Positions 1-4,836 of a stretch of DNA of 5,863 bases are shown here, piece after piece. The DNA is from Flavipsychrobacter sp. (lineage in GTDB: Bacteria; Bacteroidota; Bacteroidia; Chitinophagales; Chitinophagaceae), in the NCBI GenBank assembly GCA_021156265.1, contig JAJNBR010000195.1:1-5863 (forward strand), in the 5' to 3' direction. Positions within the stretch are counted from its first letter, which is position 1; each line of letters starts with the position of its first letter. The position numbers were made by a program, and so were the translations under genes. Below the pieces are notes generated by a model. The model did no database searches and had not been told where the DNA came from. It was given only the letters and a program-made list of their open reading frames with translations.

Positions 1-185
1 AGTTGGTGCAGTGCCTGCTCTCCCTCATGGCGGCAGGCAAATTCCACCACGGCCAGCCCCCGCGATTCGTAGGAATCCCAGCCCCGTATCAGCTTTACTG
101 ACAGCAGGCTGCCAAAGTCAGCAAACAGCATTTCCAGGTCTTGTTCTGTAGCGTGTACATTCAGGTTGCTTACTAATACTTTCAT
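1..185 (-). CDS. RRM-domain RNA-binding protein, N-terminal part (cut by left edge)
   Basis: This is an open frame from ATG (185-183) to the window edge, 61 complete codons, beginning MKVLVSNLNVHATEQDLEML. It reads as an RNA recognition motif: an RNP2-like strand VLVSNL (residues 3-8), helix 1 (about 13-24), and an RNP1-like strand RGLAVVEF (42-49). Small stand-alone RRM proteins of about 80-110 residues are common in Bacteroidota and are generally thought to bind single-stranded RNA; the target here is unknown. The aromatic residues normally found at RNP1 positions 3 and 5 and RNP2 position 2 are Leu, Val and Leu here, so RNA stacking may be weaker than in the typical family. No Shine-Dalgarno site precedes the ATG, as usual in this phylum. 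The gene is divergent from the smORF A unit, with about 125 bp between the ATG and the palindrome. The family call is fairly firm; the role is inferred. Confidence 0.8.
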   Translation of the reverse strand, partial: MKVLVSNLNVHATEQDLEMLFADFGSLLSVKLIRGWDSYESRGLAVVEFACRHEGEQALHQ

Positions 186-218
186 GGTTGTATCGTTTAG
201 GCCCGCAAGGTAGCTGCG

Positions 219-225
219 CAAAGTA
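219..225 (-). promoter_or_regulatory. Possible -7 element of the RRM gene promoter
   Basis: On the minus strand TACTTTG is followed by C, about 34 nt upstream of the RRM start codon. It resembles the Bacteroidota -7 element TAnnTTTG with one base missing from the spacer. The same heptamer occurs at the candidate promoter at 2302-2308. No TTG is found at the expected -33 distance, so this is a weak call. Confidence 0.3.
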
Positions 226-310
226 AGCTGCGGGTGAAGCCTGGGTTAAGGAAATGTTGCGAACAGCAGAGGTGTGAGCGTAGGTGAGCTCTTTGACAAG
301 TTTTTAAAAA

Positions 311-330
311 ATACCGTGTTTTCACGGTAT
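311..330 (+). promoter_or_regulatory. Palindromic operator-like site (TACCGT-N6-ACGGTA), copy A
   Basis: The perfect inverted repeat TACCGT (312-317), GTTTTC, ACGGTA (324-329) is extended by an outer A-T pair at 311/330 and a G-C pair in the spacer. It is preceded by an A run. Its right edge abuts the TTG (330-332) of the promoter driving smORF A. The same half-sites with the same 6-nt spacer, the same preceding AAAAA and the same 21-nt distance to a -7 element occur on the minus strand at 2330-2347. This suggests the binding site of a dimeric regulator, probably an activator because it lies just upstream of the -33 element. It could also fold as an RNA hairpin, but it lies upstream of the predicted transcription start. 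The regulator is unknown. Confidence 0.65.
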
Positions 331-358
331 TGGGGTATTAATGGCCACTGTAGTTTTG
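330..358 (+). promoter_or_regulatory. Promoter of the smORF A unit (TTG-N18-TAGTTTTG)
   Basis: A -33 TTG at 330-332 and a -7 TAGTTTTG at 351-358 are separated by 18 nt. This matches the TTG / TAnnTTTG consensus of the primary sigma factor in Bacteroidota. Transcription would begin near 364-367, giving a leader of roughly 15-18 nt before the ATG of smORF A. The palindrome at 311-330 touches its upstream edge. Confidence 0.65.
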
Positions 359-381
359 TGGTACTATAAGCGACAAGATCT

Positions 382-486
382 ATGAAACGCCAATTATCCA
401 GCCTCTTGCACGCCCTCTTTGCCCCTATGAAACATAAGCGCTTTTTCAAAAAGCACTACCAGTCAGAAACGGGACTGTTTATATAA
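382..486 (+). CDS. smORF A: 34-residue basic peptide, C-terminus KHYxxxTGLFI
   Basis: The frame runs from ATG at 382 to TAA at 484-486. The peptide begins MKRQLSSLLHALFAPMKHKR and ends KKHYQSETGLFI. It has a short hydrophobic or amphipathic N-terminal half, then a strongly basic stretch (residues 17-25), then the C-terminal motif. The evidence for coding is comparative: the minus-strand frame 1533-1432 encodes a 33-residue relative that begins MK, ends KHYKTDTGLFI, and is identical at 15 of about 33 aligned positions. Over the conserved C-terminal residues most codons differ only synonymously (CAC/CAT, TAC/TAT, ACG/ACC, GGA/GGT, CTG/TTG, ATA/ATC). A good promoter lies 24 nt upstream and a hairpin surrounds the stop codon. 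No function is recognised. It could be a stand-alone small protein or a leader peptide for the dehydrogenase 75 nt downstream; the separately oriented relative argues against a simple leader role. Confidence 0.6.
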   Translation: MKRQLSSLLHALFAPMKHKRFFKKHYQSETGLFI

Positions 487-495
487 GCAGTCCCG
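470..495 (+). terminator. Stem-loop around the smORF A stop codon
   Basis: CGGGACTG (470-477) pairs perfectly with CAGTCCCG (488-495). The 10-nt loop TTTATATAAG contains the last sense codon and the TAA. The loop itself can pair further through a T-G wobble and TTATATAA. No U-rich tail follows, so this is not a classical intrinsic terminator. It may be a terminator variant, an attenuator before the dehydrogenase gene, or a 3'-end stabiliser of a short smORF A transcript of about 130 nt. Confidence 0.45.
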
Positions 496-561
496 GCTGA
501 TGCTGGGTTCAAAACCGCCCGCGCTTGCTTACATTTACGGCTCAAACACAAGAGCCAGATC

Positions 562-1410
562 ATGATCGCATTTATAGGCACGGGCCTGCTGGGCGCCAAC
601 TTCACCAAAGCATTACTAGCCAAAGGGGCATCGGTACAAGTATGGAACCGTACTGCCGAAAAAGCCAAAGCCCTGGAAGCCGACGGCGCCAAAGCCTTCG
701 ATAGCGTGGCCGATGCCGTTAAAGGCGCCAACCGCGTGCACCTTACCCTTACCGATGATGCCGTGGTGGATACCGTACTGGAACAGGCTTCTGAGGGACT
801 GACCCCCGGCGCTTATATCATAGACCACAGCACTACCAGCACCGAGGGCGCTATACGCCGCACAAAGGATTGGGCGGAGCGAGGATTCACTTATGTACAC
901 TCACCTGTATTTATGGGGCCGGTAAATGCGCTGGAGAGCAGCGGCTACATGCTGGTATCGGGAGATCAGCAGGTGATAGAAAAGATAACGCCCTGGCTAT
1001 CGCCTATGACGGGCAAGCTCCTCAACTTAGGTGACCGTACCGGCAAGGCGGCAGGACTGAAGCTGATCGGTAACCTCTTCCTGCTGGCGCTCACCAGCGG
1101 CATATCAGACATGCTGGCTTTGGGCCAGGCAGTGGGGGTAGAGGGTAGCGATATACTGGCGCTGTTCAGCGAATGGAACCCGGGCGCACAGGCCCCCGGC
1201 AGACTAAAACGCGTGATGGCAGCGCAGTTCGACAACCCTTCGTGGGAGCTGCAGATGGCGCGCAAAGATGCAAGATTAATGATGGAAGAAGCCGCCAATG
1301 GCGACAAAGAGCTGGTAATGGTACCCGCTGTGGCTAAAGAAATGGACCGCTGGCTGGAAAAGGGCTATGCCCACAAAGACTGGACGGTGATAGCTGCCGA
1401 CAACCTGTAA
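562..1410 (+). CDS. NAD(P)-dependent oxidoreductase, 3-hydroxyisobutyrate dehydrogenase / beta-hydroxyacid dehydrogenase family
   Basis: This 282-residue protein has the usual length for the family, whose members oxidise or reduce beta-hydroxyacids and related substrates in the cytoplasm. The N-terminal Rossmann fold has the dinucleotide motif GTGLLG (residues 6-11). After strand 2 comes WNRT (28-31); an Asn-Arg here commonly favours NADP(H). The substrate-binding region shows DHSTTS (88-93), matching the family D-x-S-T signature, then SPVFMGP (114-120) in place of the usual APVSGG. The catalytic lysine is K167 in GLKLIGN, with N171 four residues later as expected. A conserved KD pair (235-236) lies in the all-helical C-terminal domain. 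The exact substrate cannot be read from sequence; the altered SPVFMGP loop fits one other than 3-hydroxyisobutyrate. ATG 562 is chosen because the dinucleotide fold begins right there. No convincing promoter lies at 487-561 (only TACATTTA at 530-537, without TTG), so read-through from the smORF A promoter is possible. Confidence 0.9.
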   Translation: MIAFIGTGLLGANFTKALLAKGASVQVWNRTAEKAKALEADGAKAFDSVADAVKGANRVHLTLTDDAVVDTVLEQASEGLTPGAYIIDHSTTSTEGAIRRTKDWAERGFTYVHSPVFMGPVNALESSGYMLVSGDQQVIEKITPWLSPMTGKLLNLGDRTGKAAGLKLIGNLFLLALTSGISDMLALGQAVGVEGSDILALFSEWNPGAQAPGRLKRVMAAQFDNPSWELQMARKDARLMMEEAANGDKELVMVPAVAKEMDRWLEKGYAHKDWTVIAADNL

Positions 1411-1431
1411 CAGGCGGCGGCGTACACAGGG

Positions 1432-1533
1432 TTAGATAAACAAACCGGTGTCTGTCTTATAATGCTTCCTTTGGTGGCGGCGTTCTTTGGCCAGCCTGAA
1501 GAGTCCGATGATAAATTGTAACAAGCCTTTCAT
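1432..1533 (-). CDS. smORF B: 33-residue basic peptide related to smORF A
   Basis: The minus-strand frame runs from ATG (1533-1531) to TAA (1434-1432). The peptide begins MKGLLQFIIGLFRLAKERRH and ends RKHYKTDTGLFI. As in smORF A, a hydrophobic or amphipathic N-terminal half (residues 3-15) is followed by a basic cluster (16-26) and the K-H-Y-x3-T-G-L-F-I terminus. With one single-residue gap, 15 of about 33 positions are identical to smORF A (382-486), and E/D, S/T, K/R and L/I exchanges add to this. It converges on the dehydrogenase, with 21 nt between the two stop codons. A promoter match lies upstream at 1588-1615, giving a leader of about 45-50 nt. A weak stem GGTT/AACC flanks the stop codon, roughly where smORF A has its strong hairpin. 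The function is unknown. The N-terminal half could associate with membrane, but that is inference. Confidence 0.6.
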   Translation of the reverse strand: MKGLLQFIIGLFRLAKERRHQRKHYKTDTGLFI

Positions 1534-1587
1534 AATTGTAACCTGGATAAATAAAGACAGCACCTTCTGCCCTTTTGGTTTGTAAAG

Positions 1588-1615
1588 CAAAATTGGGGCC
1601 GATTTTTGAGACCAA
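1588..1615 (-). promoter_or_regulatory. Probable promoter of smORF B (TTG-N17-CAATTTTG)
   Basis: Read on the minus strand, TTG (1615-1613) is followed after 17 nt by CAATTTTG (1595-1588), one mismatch from TAnnTTTG. It is divergent from the META lipoprotein gene. The hexamers AATTGG and CCAATT form an inverted repeat with a 15-nt spacer (1591-1617) spanning both promoter elements, a possible operator. The TACCGT palindrome seen upstream of smORF A is absent here, although a GGCC lies shortly before the -7 element as in the other two units. Confidence 0.4.
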
Positions 1616-1691
1616 TTGTTATGTTAAGGTTATTGCTCCATAAATTAAATAAATGATGGCAAACCTTATCTTTAATTATAAACGCAACACA

Positions 1692-2156
1692 ATGAGCGGA
1701 TTTTACAGGTTTTTCGTTCCTGCCCTGCTGGCTATAATATTCGGCACAGCCTGCGACGGTCCCAGCAAAACAGTTCAGCTAAATACCACCATGCAAAAAG
1801 AGCACGACGCCCTGGCCGGTAAGAACTGGAAACTGGAAGAGCTTATGGGCGAACCGGTAGTAGGTCGCAATGCAGCCGGCGAGGCGTACATCAAATTTGG
1901 CACCGACAGCAACCGGGTATCGGGCAACACCGGCTGCAATCATTTCTTTGGCAGCTACAAGCTCGCTGCTCCCGGCCAGATAGCCATAGAAAAAGTAGGC
2001 AGCACTAAACGCGCCTGTCCCAATATGGACGTGGAAACAAACTACCTGAAGGCGCTGGGCGATGCCAGCACTTATAAGTTGGATGGGGACGTGCTCTTGT
2101 TAGGCAACGCCGGCAATGACGAACTGGCAAAGTTTCGCAATGCCAGCCCTAAATAA
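1692..2156 (+). CDS. META-domain (HslJ-like) lipoprotein
   Basis: The 154-residue product from ATG 1692 starts MSGFYRFFVPALLAIIFGTA and then Cys21. This is a short basic N-region, a hydrophobic core and a lipobox-like GTAC, so an exported lipoprotein is likely; Gly at -3 is not the usual Leu. An in-frame ATG at 1653 would add 13 residues, placing Lys-Arg well inside a longer leader. The 1692 start gives the better signal peptide, but 1653 cannot be excluded. The mature part is a META domain: WKLEEL (46-51), a strand AYIKF (65-69), the signature VSGNTGCNHFFGSY (76-89), STKRACPN (104-111), ETNYLKAL (115-122), and a final LDGDVLLL strand. The two Cys of the motifs (82 and 109) could form a disulfide. 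META proteins such as E. coli HslJ are envelope proteins linked to stress or drug tolerance; the molecular role is unclear. No consensus promoter was found upstream. Confidence 0.88.
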   Translation: MSGFYRFFVPALLAIIFGTACDGPSKTVQLNTTMQKEHDALAGKNWKLEELMGEPVVGRNAAGEAYIKFGTDSNRVSGNTGCNHFFGSYKLAAPGQIAIEKVGSTKRACPNMDVETNYLKALGDASTYKLDGDVLLLGNAGNDELAKFRNASPK

Positions 2157-2177
2157 GAAGACTGCCTGGAAAGGCAG
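2150..2177 (-). terminator. Intrinsic terminator on the minus strand (possibly bidirectional)
   Basis: CTGCCT (2162-2167) and AGGCAG (2172-2177) form a perfect 6-bp stem with a 4-nt loop. On the minus strand the stem is followed by the U-rich TCTTCTTATTT (2161-2151). It would end the predicted minus-strand transcript that starts near 2295. It also lies 5 nt after the stop of the META gene; on the plus strand it has a GGAA (GNRA) loop but no U tail, so plus-strand termination would be weaker. Confidence 0.5.
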
Positions 2178-2295
2178 CCTGAATCAAGATGACCCACTAT
2201 TATAACGAGTTTGGTTTTTAGGTGCGTGTGTGACTAAGTATTGATCTCTGCCTGGAGCAAGTATAGTGACATGATAATGTTACCGGCGCAAGAAT
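2151..2295 (-). ncRNA. Candidate small transcript between META gene and blaR1
   Basis: The minus-strand interval between the promoter-like element at 2302-2347 and the terminator at 2150-2177 would yield an RNA of about 140 nt. Its longest ATG frame is only 12 codons (2272-2234), and it does not carry the KHYxxxTGLFI ending of smORFs A and B. It may be a non-coding RNA, a decayed member of the small-ORF family, or a transcript with an unrecognised peptide. It would converge on the end of the META gene. The call rests only on the flanking signals. No larger gene is visible in 2157-2450. Confidence 0.25.
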
Positions 2296-2301
2296 CAAGT
2301 G

Positions 2302-2347
2302 CAAAGTACATCGGCCCACGATGCCGGAGTACCGTTATTTAACGGTA
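2302..2347 (-). promoter_or_regulatory. Palindrome plus -7 element, copy C (same architecture as smORF A)
   Basis: On the minus strand TACCGT (2347-2342), TAAATA, ACGGTA (2335-2330) is followed by exactly 21 nt and then TACTTTG (2308-2302). At 312-358 the palindrome also lies exactly 21 nt from TAGTTTTG. The two 21-nt spacers agree at 11 positions, including GG, AT, GGCC and the final TG before TA, and both palindromes are preceded by AAAAA. This copy has no TTG next to the palindrome and a -7 one base short of consensus, so it may depend more on an activator or be weaker. Read on the plus strand, the palindrome is followed by TTTTT and could also act as a weak terminator. Confidence 0.5.
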
Positions 2348-2379
2348 TTTTTCAAGTTTTTTAGCGAGGAGCAAAATGC

Positions 2380-2415
2380 CCAAAACGAAGCGGCGCCGCC
2401 TGGTAGCCGCGCCGC
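2380..2415 (-). terminator. Probable terminator of the blaI-blaR1 operon
   Basis: GCGGCGC (2390-2396) and GCGCCGC (2409-2415) form a perfect 7-bp all-GC stem with a 12-nt loop, about 35 nt beyond the blaR1 stop on the minus strand. It is followed on that strand by TTCGTTTTGGG, a moderately U-rich tail. The position and stem strength fit an operon terminator; the long loop and interrupted U tract lower confidence. Confidence 0.45.
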
Positions 2416-2450
2416 AGTTTCACCTGTTAATAGTCAAAAAAACGCAGAAC

Positions 2451-4379
2451 TTACTCGCTTTTCACCTCTATTTGAAGAGTCCCCTTTTTGCCCTTGATCG
2501 TTACATTGTCATCAGCCAGGTACCTGTTATACCTGCGAAATGTTTCGGCCGACTGTTTCTTATCGTTAATATATAGTGCATTGTTGTTTTTCTCCACCTT
2601 GTACTTCTTGCTGCGATCGATCAGCCCTTCGGCTTCCATTCGATCCAGCATGCGCTTGTAATCACCATCCATGCGGGAGAGCCGCTGCGGCGTAACGGTA
2701 CCGATAGACGGTCTTGCCGCCACTGGTGGACGTGGTACTGCTGGCCGCGCACCTGGTGCAGGTGGTACGGGTGGCATCGTTTTCATCGCCTTCACGGATT
2801 CAGCCATTGCCTTCTCAGCTTCTGCCATTGCCTTCTTCGATTCTTCCAGCGCTTTCCTGGTTTCAGCGTCAATCTTATTCCAGTCTATTTCGGCTATTGC
2901 CTTGCTGGCTTCTGCCATCGCCTTTTTAGACTCTTCCATCGCTGCTTTGGTATCAGCATTTATTTTTACCCAGTCAATTTCCGCTATCGCTTTGTTAGCC
3001 TCGGCCACGGCAGTGTTTACTTCGTTACTGATAGCCGCCCAGTCTACGCCTTCCATTGCTTCTTTAATAGTCCGCTCAATGTCCACCACTTCTTCTCTCA
3101 CGCCATTCTTATCCGTAACGGTCCTGTTCACCCTTACCTCTTCACCATTTTCTGTCACAGTGGTCAGCTTGTCCCTGTATTTTTCAGGCACCTCGTCCCT
3201 TGAGTTATAGGTATGCCTCTTACCATCGGGATCAACAATGGTGATCCGTTCTTTCCTTACCACTTTACCCGTGTCTGATACGGGGGCCACTGCGGTTTCT
3301 GTTGCCGCAGGAGTGCTGGTTGTTTTGGCCGCCTCTGCAGCTTTATCTTTCTTGCTCTGCGCCAGTGCCGGTGTTAGCCAGATGAACGATACGGCCAGCA
3401 GCACTGCCAGCGATACGGTAAACGCAGGTCCGTAAGAGATTGTGTTGTGGTTCATTTCCATCATTCTTTTAATGCGGTGGAGTAATTGGTTTTTGTGCCC
3501 GGTAGCTGCCATAGCAAGCGGGTTTTGCCTGTACGATTCGAGGGTGGTAAGTGCATGTGCGTAAGACATAGGCCATTGAGTATGCTCTAACACCACGTCG
3601 TCGCAGCAGTGTTCGCGCTCGCGGCGGATGATAGAGGATACGGCCCATACAAAAGGATTGAAGAACAAAATGGTTTCTGCAATGGTTTGAATGATATTCA
3701 CCAGGTAATCGTACCGCCGTATATGAGCCAGCTCGTGCAGCAATATGGCTTCTGCCTGGTAAGTATCCAATCGTGTAATCATCGCCAGCGGTACCAGTAT
3801 CACCGGTTTGAGCGTGCCGGTGATCATGGGCACAGTGATCCTTTCAGAGAACAGCAGGCGCACTTGTTTTGTAATGCCCAGTTGCTGCATGCAATCGCTC
3901 AGCAACACCAGCCATTCGTCGGTTGGCTGCTGCACCTGTTTCGACGTTAAACTGCGGATGCCGGCTATATTAAATAGTAGTCTTGCAAATAGTGCAGCTA
4001 CACCAAGCAGGTATATCGCCACAAGCAAAGGCAATTGTCCTTCCAGCGGTGCCAGCCATTTCAACAAGACCGCTTCGCTCATCCACGGTTGTTGCCCTGA
4101 TGATTGCTGCAGTGTTATCGTGTCTGCCTGTGTGCTGATGATAACGGTGTACTGCTGCATGCTTTGCCAATAGCCGGCGGCAGTATACACGAACCATCCT
4201 GCTATGCCGGCCAGCGCCAGCAGGCTGAGCCTATACCGCAGCTTAGCAGATGACGAAGGCACCAGTTTGAGTATTGCCCAAAGCAGCCCAAACAACAGGA
4301 AACCTTGCCAGATGGAGTGCAGCAGTGCCCAACCCAATGCATGAGAAACTGTCTGAAAAATGTCCTGTAGATTATTCAT
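2451..4379 (-). CDS. BlaR1/MecR1-type M56 membrane zinc protease with coiled-coil periplasmic region
   Basis: This 642-residue protein is the partner of the BlaI-type repressor encoded upstream. Hydrophobic segments lie at about 16-40, 47-70, 113-140 and 318-338, the four-helix BlaR1 layout. The cytoplasmic protease domain lies between segments 3 and 4: VPMITGTLKPVILVP (183-197), zinc motif HELAH (215-219; H215, H219 ligands, E216 catalytic), FFNPFVW (239-245), and REREHCCDD (253-261) with E256 as the probable third ligand. RIKRMM (302-307) before segment 4 resembles the family's basic loop. In classical BlaR1/MecR1 a periplasmic PBP-like domain senses beta-lactam. Here that domain is missing. 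Instead there are a beta-rich stretch (372-435), D-W helical repeats (441-531), a Pro-rich linker (535-558) and a C-terminal domain (560-642) containing ALYINDKKQ. The signal sensed is unknown. The gene starts 28 nt after blaI, with an A/T-rich start region. Protease chemistry is confident, beta-lactam sensing is not. Confidence 0.9.
   Translation of the reverse strand: MNNLQDIFQTVSHALGWALLHSIWQGFLLFGLLWAILKLVPSSSAKLRYRLSLLALAGIAGWFVYTAAGYWQSMQQYTVIISTQADTITLQQSSGQQPWMSEAVLLKWLAPLEGQLPLLVAIYLLGVAALFARLLFNIAGIRSLTSKQVQQPTDEWLVLLSDCMQQLGITKQVRLLFSERITVPMITGTLKPVILVPLAMITRLDTYQAEAILLHELAHIRRYDYLVNIIQTIAETILFFNPFVWAVSSIIRREREHCCDDVVLEHTQWPMSYAHALTTLESYRQNPLAMAATGHKNQLLHRIKRMMEMNHNTISYGPAFTVSLAVLLAVSFIWLTPALAQSKKDKAAEAAKTTSTPAATETAVAPVSDTGKVVRKERITIVDPDGKRHTYNSRDEVPEKYRDKLTTVTENGEEVRVNRTVTDKNGVREEVVDIERTIKEAMEGVDWAAISNEVNTAVAEANKAIAEIDWVKINADTKAAMEESKKAMAEASKAIAEIDWNKIDAETRKALEESKKAMAEAEKAMAESVKAMKTMPPVPPAPGARPAVPRPPVAARPSIGTVTPQRLSRMDGDYKRMLDRMEAEGLIDRSKKYKVEKNNNALYINDKKQSAETFRRYNRYLADDNVTIKGKKGTLQIEVKSE
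2811..3059 (-). repeat. Tandem D-W helical repeats inside the BlaR1-type protein
   Basis: Residues 441-463, 464-493 and 494-523 form three units, the last two exactly 30 residues (90 bp) each, with pattern AIAEIDWxKIxAxT then AxEESKKAMAEAxK. Unit 1 has the same A-M/I-x2-V/I-D-W start but is 7 residues shorter, one heptad, which would preserve coiled-coil register. A partial fourth unit follows (AMAESVKA). The two 90-bp copies (2811-2900 and 2901-2990) differ at many, often synonymous, bases, so the duplication is old. The region is predicted to be long helix rich in Ala, Glu and Lys. Confidence 0.8.
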
Positions 4380-4407
4380 AAAACAGGTTTTATTGTTGAT
4401 GGTGTGG

Positions 4408-4803
4408 TTAGCTCTTTGCCTTCTTTGTTTTCTTTTCCATGCCCTCCAGGTACGCTCTTATCTCGTCCAGCTCTTCTTTGCTTGCCTTATGGCTACCCAG
4501 CGCCTGCATTACCAACTGGCTGGCAGAGCCGTTAAATACCGTGTCTATCATCTTGCGTATCATCTGTCCCTGTGTTTGCTGCTGCGACACTGCTGCCTCA
4601 AACACATGTGTCTTCGAACTGGCATCGCGCTTCAGCAATTTCTTATCGTGCATGATCTGCATCAGCTTCAGCGTTGTGGTATAACCCGCTTCTTTGGTCA
4701 TCGCCAGTTCTTCGTGCACCTTGCGCACGGTAGAGGGGCCGTTATGCCAGAGTATGTTGAGTATCTCCAGTTCGCTTTCGGTTGGTTTTACCTTGCTGGT
4801 CAT
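4408..4803 (-). CDS. BlaI/MecI/CopY-family transcriptional repressor
   Basis: This 131-residue protein has the usual length for the family. The N-terminal winged helix begins KPTESELEILNILWHNGP (residues 6-23), followed by the second helix STVRKVHEEL (24-33) and the recognition helix region GYTTTLKLMQIMHDKKLLKR (40-59), where the family typically has YTTV/YTTT and KG/KKLL. The wing carries KTHVFEA (64-70). The C-terminal half (75-122), with MIDTVFNGSASQLVMQAL, matches the dimerisation region that BlaR1-type proteases cut in staphylococcal BlaI and MecI. The protein should bind the two palindromes just upstream of its own gene and repress the operon until the membrane protease encoded next door is activated. 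The tail EKKTKKAKS is basic and probably disordered. There are 28 nt between its stop and the blaR1-type start, so co-transcription is expected. The family call is firm; the inducing signal is unknown. Confidence 0.93.
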   Translation of the reverse strand: MTSKVKPTESELEILNILWHNGPSTVRKVHEELAMTKEAGYTTTLKLMQIMHDKKLLKRDASSKTHVFEAAVSQQQTQGQMIRKMIDTVFNGSASQLVMQALGSHKASKEELDEIRAYLEGMEKKTKKAKS

Positions 4804-4819
4804 AATAATTAGTGCTATT

Positions 4820-4835
4820 TACGAATGATTTCGTA
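4820..4835. promoter_or_regulatory. BlaI-type operator 1 (TACGAA-N4-TTCGTA)
   Basis: A perfect 6+6 inverted repeat with a 4-nt spacer lies 16 nt upstream of the blaI start codon, over the predicted transcription start. It shares half-sites and spacing with operator 2; the centres are 23 bp apart. Staphylococcal BlaI binds TACA/TGTA palindromes, so the TAC/GTA core fits this family. Binding is inferred. Confidence 0.7.
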
Positions 4836-4836
4836 G

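Noticed and set aside
246..449. Minus-strand ORF of 67 codons starting MKKRLCFIG.
   Set aside because: It runs antisense through smORF A, its promoter and the palindrome, and has no family resemblance; smORF A has comparative support.
616..1307. Two minus-strand ORFs (94 and 113 codons) opposite the dehydrogenase.
   Set aside because: They are antisense shadows of a gene with intact family motifs along its whole length.
1653..1691. Upstream ATG (1653) as start of the META lipoprotein.
   Set aside because: It would put a Lys-Arg pair and 13 extra residues before a signal peptide that is ideal from 1692; kept only as an alternative.
2189..2221. Ten-residue plus-strand frame MTHYYNEFGF, which loosely echoes HYxxE-G of the small-ORF family.
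   Set aside because: It is too short, lacks the basic part and the TGLFI ending, has a stop codon just upstream in frame, and has no promoter.
2271..2342. Plus-strand 23-codon frame ending in the loop of the TACCGT palindrome.
   Set aside because: It has no promoter match and no homology to the other small ORFs; the stop in the loop appears coincidental.
2376..2576. Plus-strand ORF of 66 codons starting with a basic stretch MPKTKRRRL, preceded by a GAGGAG.
   Set aside because: It overlaps the 3' end of the BlaR1-type gene antisense and crosses the GC-rich hairpin that likely ends that operon. Its basic start comes from the hairpin sequence, and SD-like sites carry little weight in this phylum.
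2671..3210. Long plus-strand ORF (179 codons) rich in Ser, Ala, Ile and Phe.
   Set aside because: It is the reverse strand of the Ala/Glu/Lys repeat region of the BlaR1-type gene; repeat DNA keeps the antisense frame open.
4360..4812. Plus-strand ORF of 150 codons opposite blaI.
   Set aside because: The minus strand encodes a clear BlaI-family protein over the same bases; the plus-strand product has no recognisable features.
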